Part shown: piece after piece, positions 1 through 7,878 of the stretch | How the letters are laid out: each line of letters starts with the position of its first letter | Position numbering within the stretch: the stretch's first letter is position 1 | Source of the DNA: Bacteroidia bacterium | GTDB lineage: Bacteria; Bacteroidota; Bacteroidia; JAIBAJ01 | Reading direction: 5' to 3' | DNA length: 49,998 nucleotides | NCBI GenBank assembly: GCA_019695265.1 | Contig: JAIBAJ010000012.1 | Span: forward strand, 1-49,998 | Made by a program: the position numbers and the translations under genes | The notes under the pieces: generated by a model | The model's database searches: none | What the model was told of the DNA's origin: nothing | What the model saw: only the letters and a program-made list of their open reading frames with translations

Positions 1-360
1 TTTGCTTGTTCCCTTTTCTCCGCCAGACTGAATTTTTGACCCTTAGTTTCCTTGATGTTATTCTTGTAAAATCCAATTCAAACTCCAGGTAAACTTCCTA
101 CCCTATTTTTGCTTTTGTTTTGGAACATTTTTTCCAAATAATTTAACTCATGTTCCGAACAACATTCATCCTATTCTAAAAAAGAATAAAGCCATTAACC
201 CCCAATTGGCAATAGTCATTTTAAACCGATTTTCCAGTCAAGTATTGGTGAGGCTTTCAGGGTTATTAGATGTTAAAGATTTCCTAAGCAATAGCGATAG
301 CAAAGCTGCAATTCGTAAAATCGCCATAGTTGATTAATTTTTGCACTTCCCCTATTAGAA
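1..360. other. Non-coding left edge
   Basis: No gene with a usable start codon and recognisable product is seen here. The stretch is AT-rich. One plus-strand frame stays open up to a TAA near base 336 but has no ATG start and no family resemblance, so it is not called. The structured repeat follows directly. Confidence 0.5.
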
Positions 361-510
361 AGCACTGCCCCTTCGGGCAGGGATAGAGCAGGTTACCCCA
401 CAGGGCCGCGTGGCGATAGCAGCGGACCGAGGAGTAACAGCGATAGCCCGGCCATGAGCCTTGCCTCTGCCGATATGGAACCTAAATAGTATTGCGAATG
501 GGCCCGCATA
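361..510 (+). ncRNA. Structured intergenic RNA element, copy 1 (flavo-1-like)
   Basis: The core reads GGGATAG, an inner arm GTTAC (392-396), CCCACAGG, a variable hairpin, CGAGGA, the partner arm GTAAC (434-438) and GATAGCCC. It ends in a tail closing with GGGCCCGCAT. The inner pair GTTAC/GTAAC differs from the GTAG/CTAC of other copies but still pairs. It lies just beyond the 3' end of fabI, which runs towards it. The match to the Rfam flavo-1 motif is inferred from memory of that family. Confidence 0.7.
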
Positions 511-573
511 ATTCAAAAAAAAAGCGAGAAACAAGCCCGAAAACCTGATTCCCTCTCGTACAAAAGCAGCTAC

Positions 574-1386
574 TTATTCTCCTAAACCTTCTAATACAGC
601 CGGATTTATGCCCATGGAAGAAAAACCTCCGTCGTGGAAAAGATTTTGCATCGTTACCATGCGGGTATAGTCACTAAACATCATCACGCAATAATTAGCA
701 CAATCGTCGGCTGTGGCATTGCCCAAAGGTGACATTTTATCGGCATAACCAAAAAAATCGGAAAATCCCTTAACTCCACTTCCGGCAGTTGTTTTGGTCG
801 GACTCTGTGAAATCGAATTTACCCTTACCCGTTTCTTGGTACCATAATGATATCCAAAACTACGGGTAATACTTTCCAAAATGGCTTTGGCATCGGCCAT
901 ATCATTGTAGTCCGGAAACACCCTTTGTCCGGCAATATAACTTAAAGTTAGCACTGAACCCCAATCGTTAATAGCATCCAATTTCATGGCAGTTTGCAAA
1001 ACCCGGTGCAGGGAAAGAGCCGATATGTCTAATGTTTTATGAAAAAAATCATAATTGGTATCGGTGTACTCACGTCCTTTTCGAACATTGAGCGACATGC
1101 CTACCGAGTGCAAAACAAAATCCAATTTACCACCCAGGATTTCCATGCTTTGGGTAAAAAGCTTTTCCAAATCCTCGTTAAGGGTAACATCGGCCGGAAT
1201 AATTTGAGCATTGCATTGTTGGGCTAACTCATTCATGGTTCCCATGCGAAGTGCAACAGGTGCATTGGTCAAGGTAAAGGTTGCACCCTCTGAATGAGCC
1301 TTTTGCGCCACTTTCCAGGCGATGGAGTTGGAATCAAGGGCACCAAAAATGATTCCTCGCTTTCCGGATAGGATATTGTTTGCCAT
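574..1386 (-). CDS. fabI: Enoyl-[acyl-carrier-protein] reductase (NADH) FabI
   Basis: Performs the last reductive step of each fatty-acid elongation cycle, trans-2-enoyl-ACP to acyl-ACP, in the cytoplasm. The 270-residue short-chain-dehydrogenase fold shows the FabI triad Tyr150, Tyr160 and Lys167, with the same spacing as E. coli Tyr146/Tyr156/Lys163. The N-terminus (SGKRGIIFGALDSNSIAW) is the FabI-type variant of the Rossmann nucleotide-binding loop. Length is normal. The start is fixed by this conserved N-terminus. A TAnnTTTG promoter box ends only four bases upstream of the ATG, so the message may be leaderless. A MITE-like element abuts that promoter. The gene stands alone; its neighbours are a structured RNA element downstream and tRNA-Asp upstream on the other strand. 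Confidence 0.96.
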   Translation of the reverse strand: MANNILSGKRGIIFGALDSNSIAWKVAQKAHSEGATFTLTNAPVALRMGTMNELAQQCNAQIIPADVTLNEDLEKLFTQSMEILGGKLDFVLHSVGMSLNVRKGREYTDTNYDFFHKTLDISALSLHRVLQTAMKLDAINDWGSVLTLSYIAGQRVFPDYNDMADAKAILESITRSFGYHYGTKKRVRVNSISQSPTKTTAGSGVKGFSDFFGYADKMSPLGNATADDCANYCVMMFSDYTRMVTMQNLFHDGGFSSMGINPAVLEGLGE

Positions 1387-1390
1387 GCGA

Positions 1391-1398
1391 CAAAGGTA
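1391..1398 (-). promoter_or_regulatory. fabI minus-7 box TACCTTTG
   Basis: On the minus strand TACCTTTG matches the Bacteroidota TAnnTTTG box exactly. Its G is four bases from the fabI ATG, putting the expected transcription start at or next to the A of the ATG. The first two bases of the box belong to the TAA target duplication of the adjacent MITE. No clear minus-33 TTG is seen upstream, where the sequence is now element DNA. Confidence 0.6.
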
Positions 1399-1399
1399 A

Positions 1400-1536
1400 T
1401 ACCAATTTTAATTTATAAATAGTACGAAGGCTTTTATAAATTTAGATTGGTAAGTACCGAGGATACAATATGTTAGGCCAATTTTTTTAAGATAATTAAT
1501 ACATAAAATTGGACTAAACATAATGTCCATTCGGTA
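1400..1536 (+). mobile_element. MITE-like element, copy a (137 bp)
   Basis: Starts TACC and ends GGTA as short imperfect terminal inverted repeats, and is flanked by TAA on both sides (1397-1399 and 1537-1539). Inside are two long hairpins: one from CCAAT to ATTGG (about 1402-1450) and one from about GTTAGGCCAAT to ATTGGACTAAAC. It is nearly identical to the copies at 28775 (inverted) and 41790. There is no coding capacity. The 3-bp TNA duplication recalls IS5-related transposases, which is an inference. Confidence 0.75.
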
Positions 1537-1592
1537 TAATTTTTGTTTGGAATTAGAAAATTGAGAAAAGACGAAAAAAAATCAAAAAAAAG

Positions 1593-1623
1593 TTTGGTTG
1601 TAAGAAAAAAGCTACTACTTTTG
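1593..1623 (+). promoter_or_regulatory. tRNA-Asp promoter
   Basis: A perfect minus-7 box TACTTTTG (1616-1623) lies 17 bases before the tRNA. TTTG at 1593-1596 sits 19 bases upstream and fits the minus-33 element. Confidence 0.75.
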
Positions 1624-1640
1624 CACTCCCATTAAGGAAC

Positions 1641-1714
1641 GGTTCGGTAGTTCAGCTGGTTAGAATACATGCCTGTCACGCATGGGGTCGCGGGTTCGAG
1701 TCCCGTCCGGACCG
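1641..1714 (+). tRNA. tRNA-Asp (anticodon GTC)
   Basis: A complete cloverleaf can be drawn by eye. The acceptor arm GGTTCGG pairs with CCGGACC (1707-1713), with G as discriminator. The anticodon loop CTGTCAC carries GTC. The T arm is CGGG TTCGAGT CCCG. The 3' CCA is not encoded. It has its own promoter and a following terminator, so it is an independent single-tRNA transcript. Confidence 0.97.
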
Positions 1715-1715
1715 C

Positions 1716-1748
1716 AAAAGCCTAATACATTCAATGTGTTAGGCTTTT
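1716..1748 (+). terminator. Rho-independent terminator after tRNA-Asp
   Basis: A 14-base arm (1716-1729) pairs with 1735-1748 across a five-base loop, with one G-T pair, and the right arm ends in a T run. The left arm begins with A residues, so it may also serve the converging minus-strand genes. Confidence 0.85.
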
Positions 1749-1820
1749 TGCTTTTAATCCCTCCCCTTTTTCCTTGGATTGAATTTATTGTCCAATTTCA
1801 CCTGTTTTTCTTCTTCTTCC

Positions 1821-2537
1821 CTACTCCACCGACCATACCCTAAAATTCCGGTAACGGAAATTTGTCCACTTCATCTGTCTCCAACCTATCTTACCCCCTC
1901 CTAAAGCTTGTTCATCCTTCCAATCAATCACCACCCGATCGTCTACAAAAAACTGAATTTTCCCACCATGTTTTACCAACCTGCATCGATGCACTTCTTT
2001 GGATCGCTTTGGGATACCTTCCCGCAACGATTGTACCTTCTTAAATCCTTTGTTCTTGCGTAAATTAGCCTTTACCCTGCCCCACTCCCTCGGATTATTC
2101 GCATAATAACTAAGGTGGTAATTGTTGATATCGCCTTGGGTATATTGCTTAAAAACTCCCGTTCTACCTGCCAACTTTTCTGAAAACAAATCTTCTCCAT
2201 GAAGTCCGGTTGCTGCAAAAAACACAATGCATAACCCAGCCTCCGGATGCAAATTCTGAACCTCCCACTCTGCAATAAAATCGGCCGGGAACTCCTGTGG
2301 ACACCAAAATACAAAATGCCCCGACTCACCGGGAGAATACAGTTGCAACCAAGCATCCCGTACATTCCATCTTCCCTGTCCTTCCATGCGCCATTCCTGA
2401 AGTTTGGTTGTATCCATTAAATCCAATTCATACTCCAGTTTTCCTTTCTTAATGCTTTGACCAAAACTTGCATTCAAGAAAATAGCCCAAACTAACAAAG
2501 TACAAACCGGGTAAAAAAATAAGTCTCTACCAGTCAT
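1821..2537 (-). CDS. Secreted DUF1961 (YesU-like) family protein
   Basis: A 238-residue exported protein. Residues 1-26 form a signal peptide (MTGRDLF then a hydrophobic core, ending near NASFG). The rest resembles the DUF1961/YesU family, a concanavalin-like beta-sandwich often found near polysaccharide-degradation genes. Typical blocks are the central GHFVFWCPQEFPADFIAEW and the terminal WTNFRYRNFRVW. A sugar-binding or lyase-like role is only inferred. The start at 2537 gives an ATGA overlap with the upstream reductase, a sign of translational coupling; an in-frame ATG at 2558 would put extra polar residues before the signal peptide. It is the last gene of a three-gene minus-strand set. 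Confidence 0.72.
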   Translation of the reverse strand: MTGRDLFFYPVCTLLVWAIFLNASFGQSIKKGKLEYELDLMDTTKLQEWRMEGQGRWNVRDAWLQLYSPGESGHFVFWCPQEFPADFIAEWEVQNLHPEAGLCIVFFAATGLHGEDLFSEKLAGRTGVFKQYTQGDINNYHLSYYANNPREWGRVKANLRKNKGFKKVQSLREGIPKRSKEVHRCRLVKHGGKIQFFVDDRVVIDWKDEQALGGGKIGWRQMKWTNFRYRNFRVWSVE

Positions 2538-3076
2538 TCCTGTTTTTTTAAATTCCATTCCAAATTAATCAGGCCTGTTTCAAAAACCTGAGTACGCACC
2601 AATTCCCAATCACTTGAAACTGAATGTGGACTAAACAATGGTATACCATCACCAATCATGCGAGGTACGATGGTTAGATGAAGGTGGTCAACCAATTGAT
2701 TCTTTATCAACAAACTATTCAATTCTCCGCCTCCAACCAACCAAATATCCTTTTCATTTTTTGTTTTAACCGACTTAATTAAATCTACAATTTCAGAACC
2801 AATTAAGGTAGTTTGAGGGGTAGAAATCGGATAATTTGAGTTGGAACTAACTACATATGTTTGGTAGGATTCATATGGCCATTCAATGCCAAATTTCAGC
2901 AGTTCTTCATACGTTTTCCTGCCCATTACCAGGGTATCTATTCTTTCCAAAAGTGCCTGGTAACCATAATCTCCAACTTTCGGATTCGGAATCGAAGTTA
3001 ACCAATCCAAACTGCCATCCTTTCTGGCAATATATCCATCCAAACTTTTGGCTATATACAAAATTACTTTTCCCAT
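2534..3076 (-). CDS. Dihydrofolate reductase / RibD C-terminal-like reductase
   Basis: A cytoplasmic protein of about 180 residues of the RibD C-terminal/DHFR-like family (YyaP/YwjB type). The N-terminus MGKVILYIAKSLDGYIA matches the family start, followed by DGSLDWL, the NADPH-region motif DTLVMGRKTYE and the second signature DIWLVGGGELNSLLIK. Many relatives are small NAD(P)H-dependent reductases of unknown substrate, and it is not the housekeeping folA. An ATG three codons upstream (3085) is possible, but 3076 fits the family better. It follows the membrane-protein gene by 16 bases and overlaps the DUF1961 gene by four. Confidence 0.82.
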   Translation of the reverse strand: MGKVILYIAKSLDGYIARKDGSLDWLTSIPNPKVGDYGYQALLERIDTLVMGRKTYEELLKFGIEWPYESYQTYVVSSNSNYPISTPQTTLIGSEIVDLIKSVKTKNEKDIWLVGGGELNSLLIKNQLVDHLHLTIVPRMIGDGIPLFSPHSVSSDWELVRTQVFETGLINLEWNLKKQE

Positions 3077-3092
3077 AGTATGCAATCTTAAT

Positions 3093-4718
3093 CTACGAAT
3101 TATCCTTGGTTACTTTTTTTTGCAATGTCAATATACAAGCTAAAAAAACCGAAACGTACATCAACGGACTCAAGCTATGCATATACCTCGGGAAGCCTAA
3201 GGTATGCAAAAAGCCAACGCTGAGGTAGTACAAGAGTATGGCCCCAAAAATAGAACTTCCCCACCAGGGCAATTGGCCTTTCCAAACTGCCAATCCAAGG
3301 TAAATCAATGAAATCAAAAACAACACTTGCAAAGGAATACATATAAGCAAAAAGAAGGCATCCATCACCCAAGGCCTATTCAATACAACCAATTGTCCTG
3401 GCTTATACCCCATGTTTTGAAGCAAAATCTCCTGCTCCACCCGACTCGACTCAAACGATTGTTCGTATTTTAAATGAAACGGAAAACCCAAAAAATTTTG
3501 ATAGGTAATAAGCATGGCATATACATTTTCCCTTACCATCTTTTTGGCCAAAGACCAAGGCCTCTGAACTACCAATTTAGTGGCCCAACCATAAAAGTAA
3601 TTATTATACGCCGAATCACTTTTGGCAGCAAGCTCTTTCGACGAAATACTTTCCATTTTCCCTTGCGACAACCTGGCGCATTTCGAATTAAAATAAGCGT
3701 ACAAATCCTTACCCGATAACTCGTACTGTAGTTTATCCAAGTTATATCCCAAAGCCTTGTAATAAGCACTTCCGCCTCCTTTCTCCTGTAAAACCAGGTG
3801 CATATCACGTTTAAAAAAAGTGGTATCAAAATCAGCTTCAACCCAATTCCCTTGTTCTACCAGGTCTAAAACAGAAGTAACCTGACTATACACCAATTGC
3901 CTCATTGCAAAAGAACGACCAACAGTATCAAATTTTCTACTCAAATAAATCTCAGGGTAAACCACTAAGACACTGACTATCAATGACAAAACAAAAAAAA
4001 CTATTCGGTACCACCCCAAGCGCTTCTCCTTCCAAATTTCCCTGGCCAACACCAGGCCTATACAGCCGAATGAAAGCATAAACCTTGGATGTAACAAAGC
4101 AAGTAACACAAGAAAAATAATTAATAACCAGGCTATTAACCATTTCAATCCGGGCGATTCTGCCAAATCGTATTTCAGCAATCCTGAAATTAAAACCAGT
4201 AAACTAGCCATTCCCAATCCTTCCGGCCTTAGGCAATGTTCATAAAGATAAATATTTCCATCCCAGGCCATCAAAAGTATCAACAACAGCAGCATGGTTC
4301 TTGCAATTGGCAGCAATCCCTTATCCAGCTTGGTTTCTAACCATTCGTCCATGCTGTGGTAAAACAGAACTAAACTTCCCAATGCAATGGTCATTTGAAC
4401 CAAAGCTACCACAAATAAATTCTTAAAAATGGTCCAGATTCCTAATAAAAACAAGGGATACACATAGGATCGACCGTAAACATGGTCGGGTTGGCCTTGA
4501 AGCAGAAAATTCAGTGCCGGACTTGCATATCCGGTTGAATCGGGGTCCAGCAACAAGGTATGAGGTTGCAACAGTCTAAGCAAGATTCCAATTCCCAAAA
4601 CCCCTATCAATAGTAGGTTACGACGGGCATTCAGCAATTCCGGCAGATTTCTAAGTTTCTCCAAACCTCGATATTTTGTTTTCCATTCGCAAGGTATGAT
4701 TTTCGCTCCATTCAACAA
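3093..4718 (-). CDS. Polytopic membrane protein, GT-C (family 39-like) glycosyltransferase candidate
   Basis: A 541-residue integral membrane protein with about ten hydrophobic segments and one large extracytoplasmic region around residues 270-400. After the first membrane segment comes a loop with Asp-Pro-Asp (LLLDPDSTGYASPALNFL), the position of catalytic acidic residues in GT-C enzymes that use lipid-linked sugars. The YPLFLLGIW and YEHCLRPEGLG blocks also fit that group. Substrate and exact family cannot be given. It begins a tight minus-strand set with the reductase and DUF1961 protein. The N-terminal 35 residues are polar, so a later start is possible. Confidence 0.65.
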   Translation of the reverse strand: MLNGAKIIPCEWKTKYRGLEKLRNLPELLNARRNLLLIGVLGIGILLRLLQPHTLLLDPDSTGYASPALNFLLQGQPDHVYGRSYVYPLFLLGIWTIFKNLFVVALVQMTIALGSLVLFYHSMDEWLETKLDKGLLPIARTMLLLLILLMAWDGNIYLYEHCLRPEGLGMASLLVLISGLLKYDLAESPGLKWLIAWLLIIFLVLLALLHPRFMLSFGCIGLVLAREIWKEKRLGWYRIVFFVLSLIVSVLVVYPEIYLSRKFDTVGRSFAMRQLVYSQVTSVLDLVEQGNWVEADFDTTFFKRDMHLVLQEKGGGSAYYKALGYNLDKLQYELSGKDLYAYFNSKCARLSQGKMESISSKELAAKSDSAYNNYFYGWATKLVVQRPWSLAKKMVRENVYAMLITYQNFLGFPFHLKYEQSFESSRVEQEILLQNMGYKPGQLVVLNRPWVMDAFFLLICIPLQVLFLISLIYLGLAVWKGQLPWWGSSIFGAILLYYLSVGFLHTLGFPRYMHSLSPLMYVSVFLACILTLQKKVTKDNS

Positions 4719-4769
4719 CTCTCAAAAACAAGTCCAGCCTTTTACCTTAAACTTAAATGAATCATAAGC

Positions 4770-4842
4770 AGGATTCCTAATCCTAACTACTTGATTTAAT
4801 TGGTTTTACCCCGAGTTAAGGCATTTCTAATGCGTAATCTTG
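4770..4842 (+). repeat. Mosaic repeat R3, short copy
   Basis: Begins GGATTCCTAATCC, continues AACTACTTGATTTAATTGG, reaches TTTTACCCCGAGTTAAG and ends CATTTCTAATGCGTAATC. The same blocks in the same order recur at 43873-44004 and, inverted, at 45470-45737, but with more sequence in the middle there. This copy looks like an internal deletion derivative. Confidence 0.6.
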
Positions 4843-4895
4843 AATTAAAAATCGTCTATAACTGATTAATTTTTAGAGCAATATATTTTTTATTA

Positions 4896-5046
4896 GGCGG
4901 GTCCCATTCGCAACGAAGGAAATTGCAAGCCATAAAATTCTGCATGCTCATGGTCGGGCTATTCGTTTCAAGTCCTCGCCGCCCGGGCTAAAGCCACGGC
5001 CGTCTGTGGGCTTTCCACTGCTATCCCTACCCGACCGAACCCCAAC
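4896..5046 (-). ncRNA. Structured intergenic RNA element, copy 2 (flavo-1-like)
   Basis: Read on the minus strand: CGGGTA, GGGATAG, AAG then CCCACAG, a hairpin, CGAGGA, CTT, then GAATAGCCC, with a tail ending GGGACCCGCC. The AAG/CTT arm pairs. It lies in a divergent gap between the membrane-protein gene and pdhA, so it is not simply a shared 3' end. Confidence 0.68.
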
Positions 5047-5192
5047 CTGTGGTATTTCAAAAGTGGAGTTATCGAATCCAATCCAAAATAAAAAAAACTT
5101 GCAAAGGCTACAGAAACTACCACTGCCAAAGCTATTCACAATACATGGTGAACAGCAAGTGTGAAACTTACACTTTCTATTCCCAATTCCCC

Positions 5193-5200
5193 TACTTTTG
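5193..5200 (+). promoter_or_regulatory. pdhA minus-7 box TACTTTTG
   Basis: An exact TAnnTTTG match 18 bases before the ATG at 5218. It lies inside the upstream extension of the reading frame and so argues against the ATG at 5161. Confidence 0.7.
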
Positions 5201-5217
5201 CTGTTGAAAATCAGACT

Positions 5218-6213
5218 ATGGGAAAGACAACTTTCAGTAAAGAACAATACTTAAAATGGTACGAGGAAATGCTACTCTACCGCAAGTTTGAAGAAAAATC
5301 AGGACAACTTTACATTCAGCAGAAAATACGAGGATTTTGCCACCTGTATATTGGACAGGAAGCATTGGTAGCCGGGGCTTCCAGTGTTATCCGACACAGT
5401 GATAACATGATTACCGCTTACCGCGATCACGTTCATCCAATTGCAAAAGGGGTTAGTCCACGAGAAGTAATGGCCGAATTATTTGGAAAAATTACCGGTT
5501 GCTCCAAAGGAAAGGGTGGCAGTATGCACATGTTTTCGAAGGAACATCGCTTTTTTGGCGGACATGGTATTGTGGGTGCTCAAATTCCAATGGGTGCAGG
5601 TATTGCCTTTGCAGATAAATACAGCGGAAACGACAGCGTTACCCTTTGCTACATGGGAGATGGAGCAGTTAGGCAAGGTGCATTTCACGAAGCATTAAAC
5701 ATGGCTATGACTTGGAAATTACCGGTTATATTCATTATTGAAAACAACAACTATGCAATGGGAACTTCGGTGGAGCGAACTTCCAACATAACCGATTTAT
5801 ACAAGTTGGGGCATGCCTATGAAATGCCTTCTTTTGCTGTGGATGGTATGACCGTTGAAGCGGTGCATGAGGCTATAGCAGAGGCAACCGACCGGGCCAG
5901 AAAAGGTTTGGGTCCAACCTTATTGGAAATGAAAACCTACCGTTACCGAGGACACAGCATGAGCGATCCGGCCAAATACAGAACCAAGGAGGAAGTGGAG
6001 GCTTATAAAGCACAAGATCCTATACAAAAAGTTCTGACAACCATTTTAGAAAATAAATGGGCCGGGGACGAAGAATTAGAAGCAATTCAAAAACGAATAA
6101 TCGACGTGGTAGAAGACTCCGTAAAATTCGCAGATGAATCACCATATCCTGATCCAAGCGAACTCTTTGTGGATGTATATGTAGAAAATGATTACCCTTA
6201 TTTAAAAGATTAA
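5218..6213 (+). CDS. pdhA: Pyruvate dehydrogenase E1 component, alpha subunit
   Basis: The 331-residue alpha chain of the thiamine-diphosphate-dependent E1, which decarboxylates pyruvate and acetylates the lipoyl group of E2. The TPP/Mg motif is clear (MGDGAVRQGAFHEALNMA through IENNNYAMGT), as are the RDHVHPIAKG and GKGGSMHMF blocks and the phosphorylation-loop region RYRGHSMSDPAKYR. The start at 5218 is chosen because the promoter box lies downstream of the earlier ATG and MGKTTFSKEQYLKWYEEM is the usual N-terminus. The E2 gene follows by 20 bases. No E1 beta or E3 gene is in the window, so the complex must be completed from elsewhere. Confidence 0.95.
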   Translation: MGKTTFSKEQYLKWYEEMLLYRKFEEKSGQLYIQQKIRGFCHLYIGQEALVAGASSVIRHSDNMITAYRDHVHPIAKGVSPREVMAELFGKITGCSKGKGGSMHMFSKEHRFFGGHGIVGAQIPMGAGIAFADKYSGNDSVTLCYMGDGAVRQGAFHEALNMAMTWKLPVIFIIENNNYAMGTSVERTSNITDLYKLGHAYEMPSFAVDGMTVEAVHEAIAEATDRARKGLGPTLLEMKTYRYRGHSMSDPAKYRTKEEVEAYKAQDPIQKVLTTILENKWAGDEELEAIQKRIIDVVEDSVKFADESPYPDPSELFVDVYVENDYPYLKD

Positions 6214-6233
6214 TAAAACCAATTTAAGACAGT

Positions 6234-7505
6234 ATGGCTGAAATAGTTAAAATGCCAAAACTCAGCGACACCATGACCGAAGGAGTGGTAGCAAAATGGC
6301 ATAAGAAAGTGGGCGACCCGGTTAAATCTGGCGAATTACTTGCCGACATTGAAACCGACAAAGCCACCATGGAATTTGAGTCTTTTCAGGATGGAGTATT
6401 ATTACACATTGGGGTTTTGGAAGGCAAAGCAGCTCCGGTTGACAGCATATTAGCCATTTTAGGGAAAGCCGGAGAAGATATTTCCGAATTGTTAACCCAG
6501 GCTCAAACACCACCACCAAGCATTGAAACTCCTGCAACCCCGGAAGCAAAACCTAACAAACCTGAGCCTGTTGTTGCTCCGGAACCGGTTGCCAAAACAG
6601 CGCCGGTTCAAACTAAAGAAACTACTTCCAATAGTGTTACAGTTTCAACCCATACAAGTAGCGATCGATTAAAAGCTTCTCCATTAGCCAAAATGTTAGC
6701 CCAGGAAAAAGGAGTAGATGTTAATCAGATAAAAGGAAGTGGTGATGGCGGAAGAGTAATTAAACGGGATATTGAAAACTTCCAAACCGGAAATAAAACC
6801 ATTATACGAGAAGAGAAATATACCGAAGTAATGGTTTCACAAATGCGTAAAACTATTGCCAAACGACTAGCGGAAAGCAAATTCAGTGCGCCTCACTTTT
6901 ATTTAACAGTCTCCATCGATATGGAGGCAGCAGCGCAGGCAAGAACCATTTTAAATGAAGTAAGTCCGGTAAAACTATCTTTTAATGATTTGGTAATCAA
7001 GGCCTGTGCCTTAAGTTTAAAAAAACATCCGGCCATTAATTCATCCTGGTTGGGAGATCGAATCCGATACAATGAACATACCCACATTGGAGTGGCTGTT
7101 GCAGTAGAAGATGGATTATTAGTACCGGTTGTTAGGTTTGCCGATTCCAAATCTTTATCAGAAATTTCTGCCGAAGTAAAGGACTTAGGAAAAAGAGCCA
7201 AGGAGAAAAAACTTCAACCTGCTGATTGGCAAGGAAATACCTTTACAATTAGCAACTTGGGTATGTTTGGAATAGAAGAATTTACAGCCATTATTAACCC
7301 GCCGGACGCTTGCATTTTAGCCGTTGGAGGAATACACCAGGTTCCTGTGGTAAAAAACGGATCGATTGTACCAGGACAGCTAATGAAAGTAACTTTAAGT
7401 TGCGATCATCGGGTGGTGGATGGTGCCACCGGAGCCTCCTTTTTACAAACCTTGAAACGTTACCTTGAAAATCCCATTTTGTTGGTTGGAGAAGGTTCCA
7501 TTTAA
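6234..7505 (+). CDS. pdhC: Pyruvate dehydrogenase E2, dihydrolipoyllysine acetyltransferase
   Basis: The 423-residue core of the pyruvate dehydrogenase complex, moving acetyl from lipoate to CoA. One lipoyl domain spans residues 1-76, with the lipoylated Lys43 in ETDKATME. A Pro/Ala/Thr-rich linker follows (about 90-145), then a peripheral subunit-binding domain (about 148-183, SPLAKMLAQEKGVD to GGRVIKRDIENF) and the catalytic domain ending in SCDHRVVDGATGASFL with the active-site His. A single lipoyl domain is within the normal range. It is co-transcribed with pdhA and followed by a terminator. Confidence 0.95.
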   Translation: MAEIVKMPKLSDTMTEGVVAKWHKKVGDPVKSGELLADIETDKATMEFESFQDGVLLHIGVLEGKAAPVDSILAILGKAGEDISELLTQAQTPPPSIETPATPEAKPNKPEPVVAPEPVAKTAPVQTKETTSNSVTVSTHTSSDRLKASPLAKMLAQEKGVDVNQIKGSGDGGRVIKRDIENFQTGNKTIIREEKYTEVMVSQMRKTIAKRLAESKFSAPHFYLTVSIDMEAAAQARTILNEVSPVKLSFNDLVIKACALSLKKHPAINSSWLGDRIRYNEHTHIGVAVAVEDGLLVPVVRFADSKSLSEISAEVKDLGKRAKEKKLQPADWQGNTFTISNLGMFGIEEFTAIINPPDACILAVGGIHQVPVVKNGSIVPGQLMKVTLSCDHRVVDGATGASFLQTLKRYLENPILLVGEGSI

Positions 7506-7544
7506 AGTCGGTAAATTTAGACTAAACACCTAGAAAAACATGAC

Positions 7545-7573
7545 AAAAAGCAGGATTTAATTCCTGTTTTTTT
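7545..7573 (+). terminator. Rho-independent terminator after pdhAC
   Basis: AAAAAGCAGGA (7545-7555) pairs with TCCTGTTTTTTT (7562-7573) across a short loop, ending in seven T residues. It separates the pdh genes from the NifU-like/kor block. Confidence 0.75.
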
Positions 7574-7626
7574 GCATCTTTGCATAAACGTAAATAAGCC
7601 TACACCTAGAACCTATAAAGCTAATT

Positions 7627-7878
7627 ATGAATGATTTAGAAAGCCGTGTTTTATCAGCCTTGGAATCACTTCGTCCGTTTTTGGTAAACGATGGTGGAGA
7701 TATAGAGTTTATAGAAATAACTCCGGAGTTGGTTGTGAAGGTTAGACTTTTGGGTGCATGTTCATCTTGTAGCATGCGGCATATGACTATGAAAGCCGGT
7801 GTTGAAGAAACAATCAAGAAGGCAGCTCCAGAAATCAGTGCAGTTGAATCTGTTCCGGAAGACTTATTTACCATTTAA
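7627..7878 (+). CDS. NifU C-terminal-domain (Nfu-type) iron-sulfur protein
   Basis: An 83-residue protein consisting only of the NifU C-terminal domain. It carries the CxxC pair (ACSSCSM, residues 42-45) that holds a bridging 4Fe-4S cluster in Nfu proteins, plus the NDGGDIEF block. Such proteins deliver clusters to apo-enzymes. Its stop codon overlaps the next ATG by one base (TAATG), so it is coupled to the ferredoxin oxidoreductase, an enzyme that may need a 4Fe-4S cluster. A dedicated delivery role is inferred from this linkage. A near-consensus box CATCTTTG lies at about 7575-7582. Confidence 0.88.
   Translation: MNDLESRVLSALESLRPFLVNDGGDIEFIEITPELVVKVRLLGACSSCSMRHMTMKAGVEETIKKAAPEISAVESVPEDLFTI

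Noticed and set aside
180-336. Plus-strand open frame of about 50 codons or more before the first structured element
   Set aside because: No ATG start, no recognisable family and AT-rich composition; it is likely a chance open frame.
1039-1227. Small open frame on the strand opposite fabI
   Set aside because: Lies wholly antisense to a certain fabI, with no promoter box and no recognisable product.
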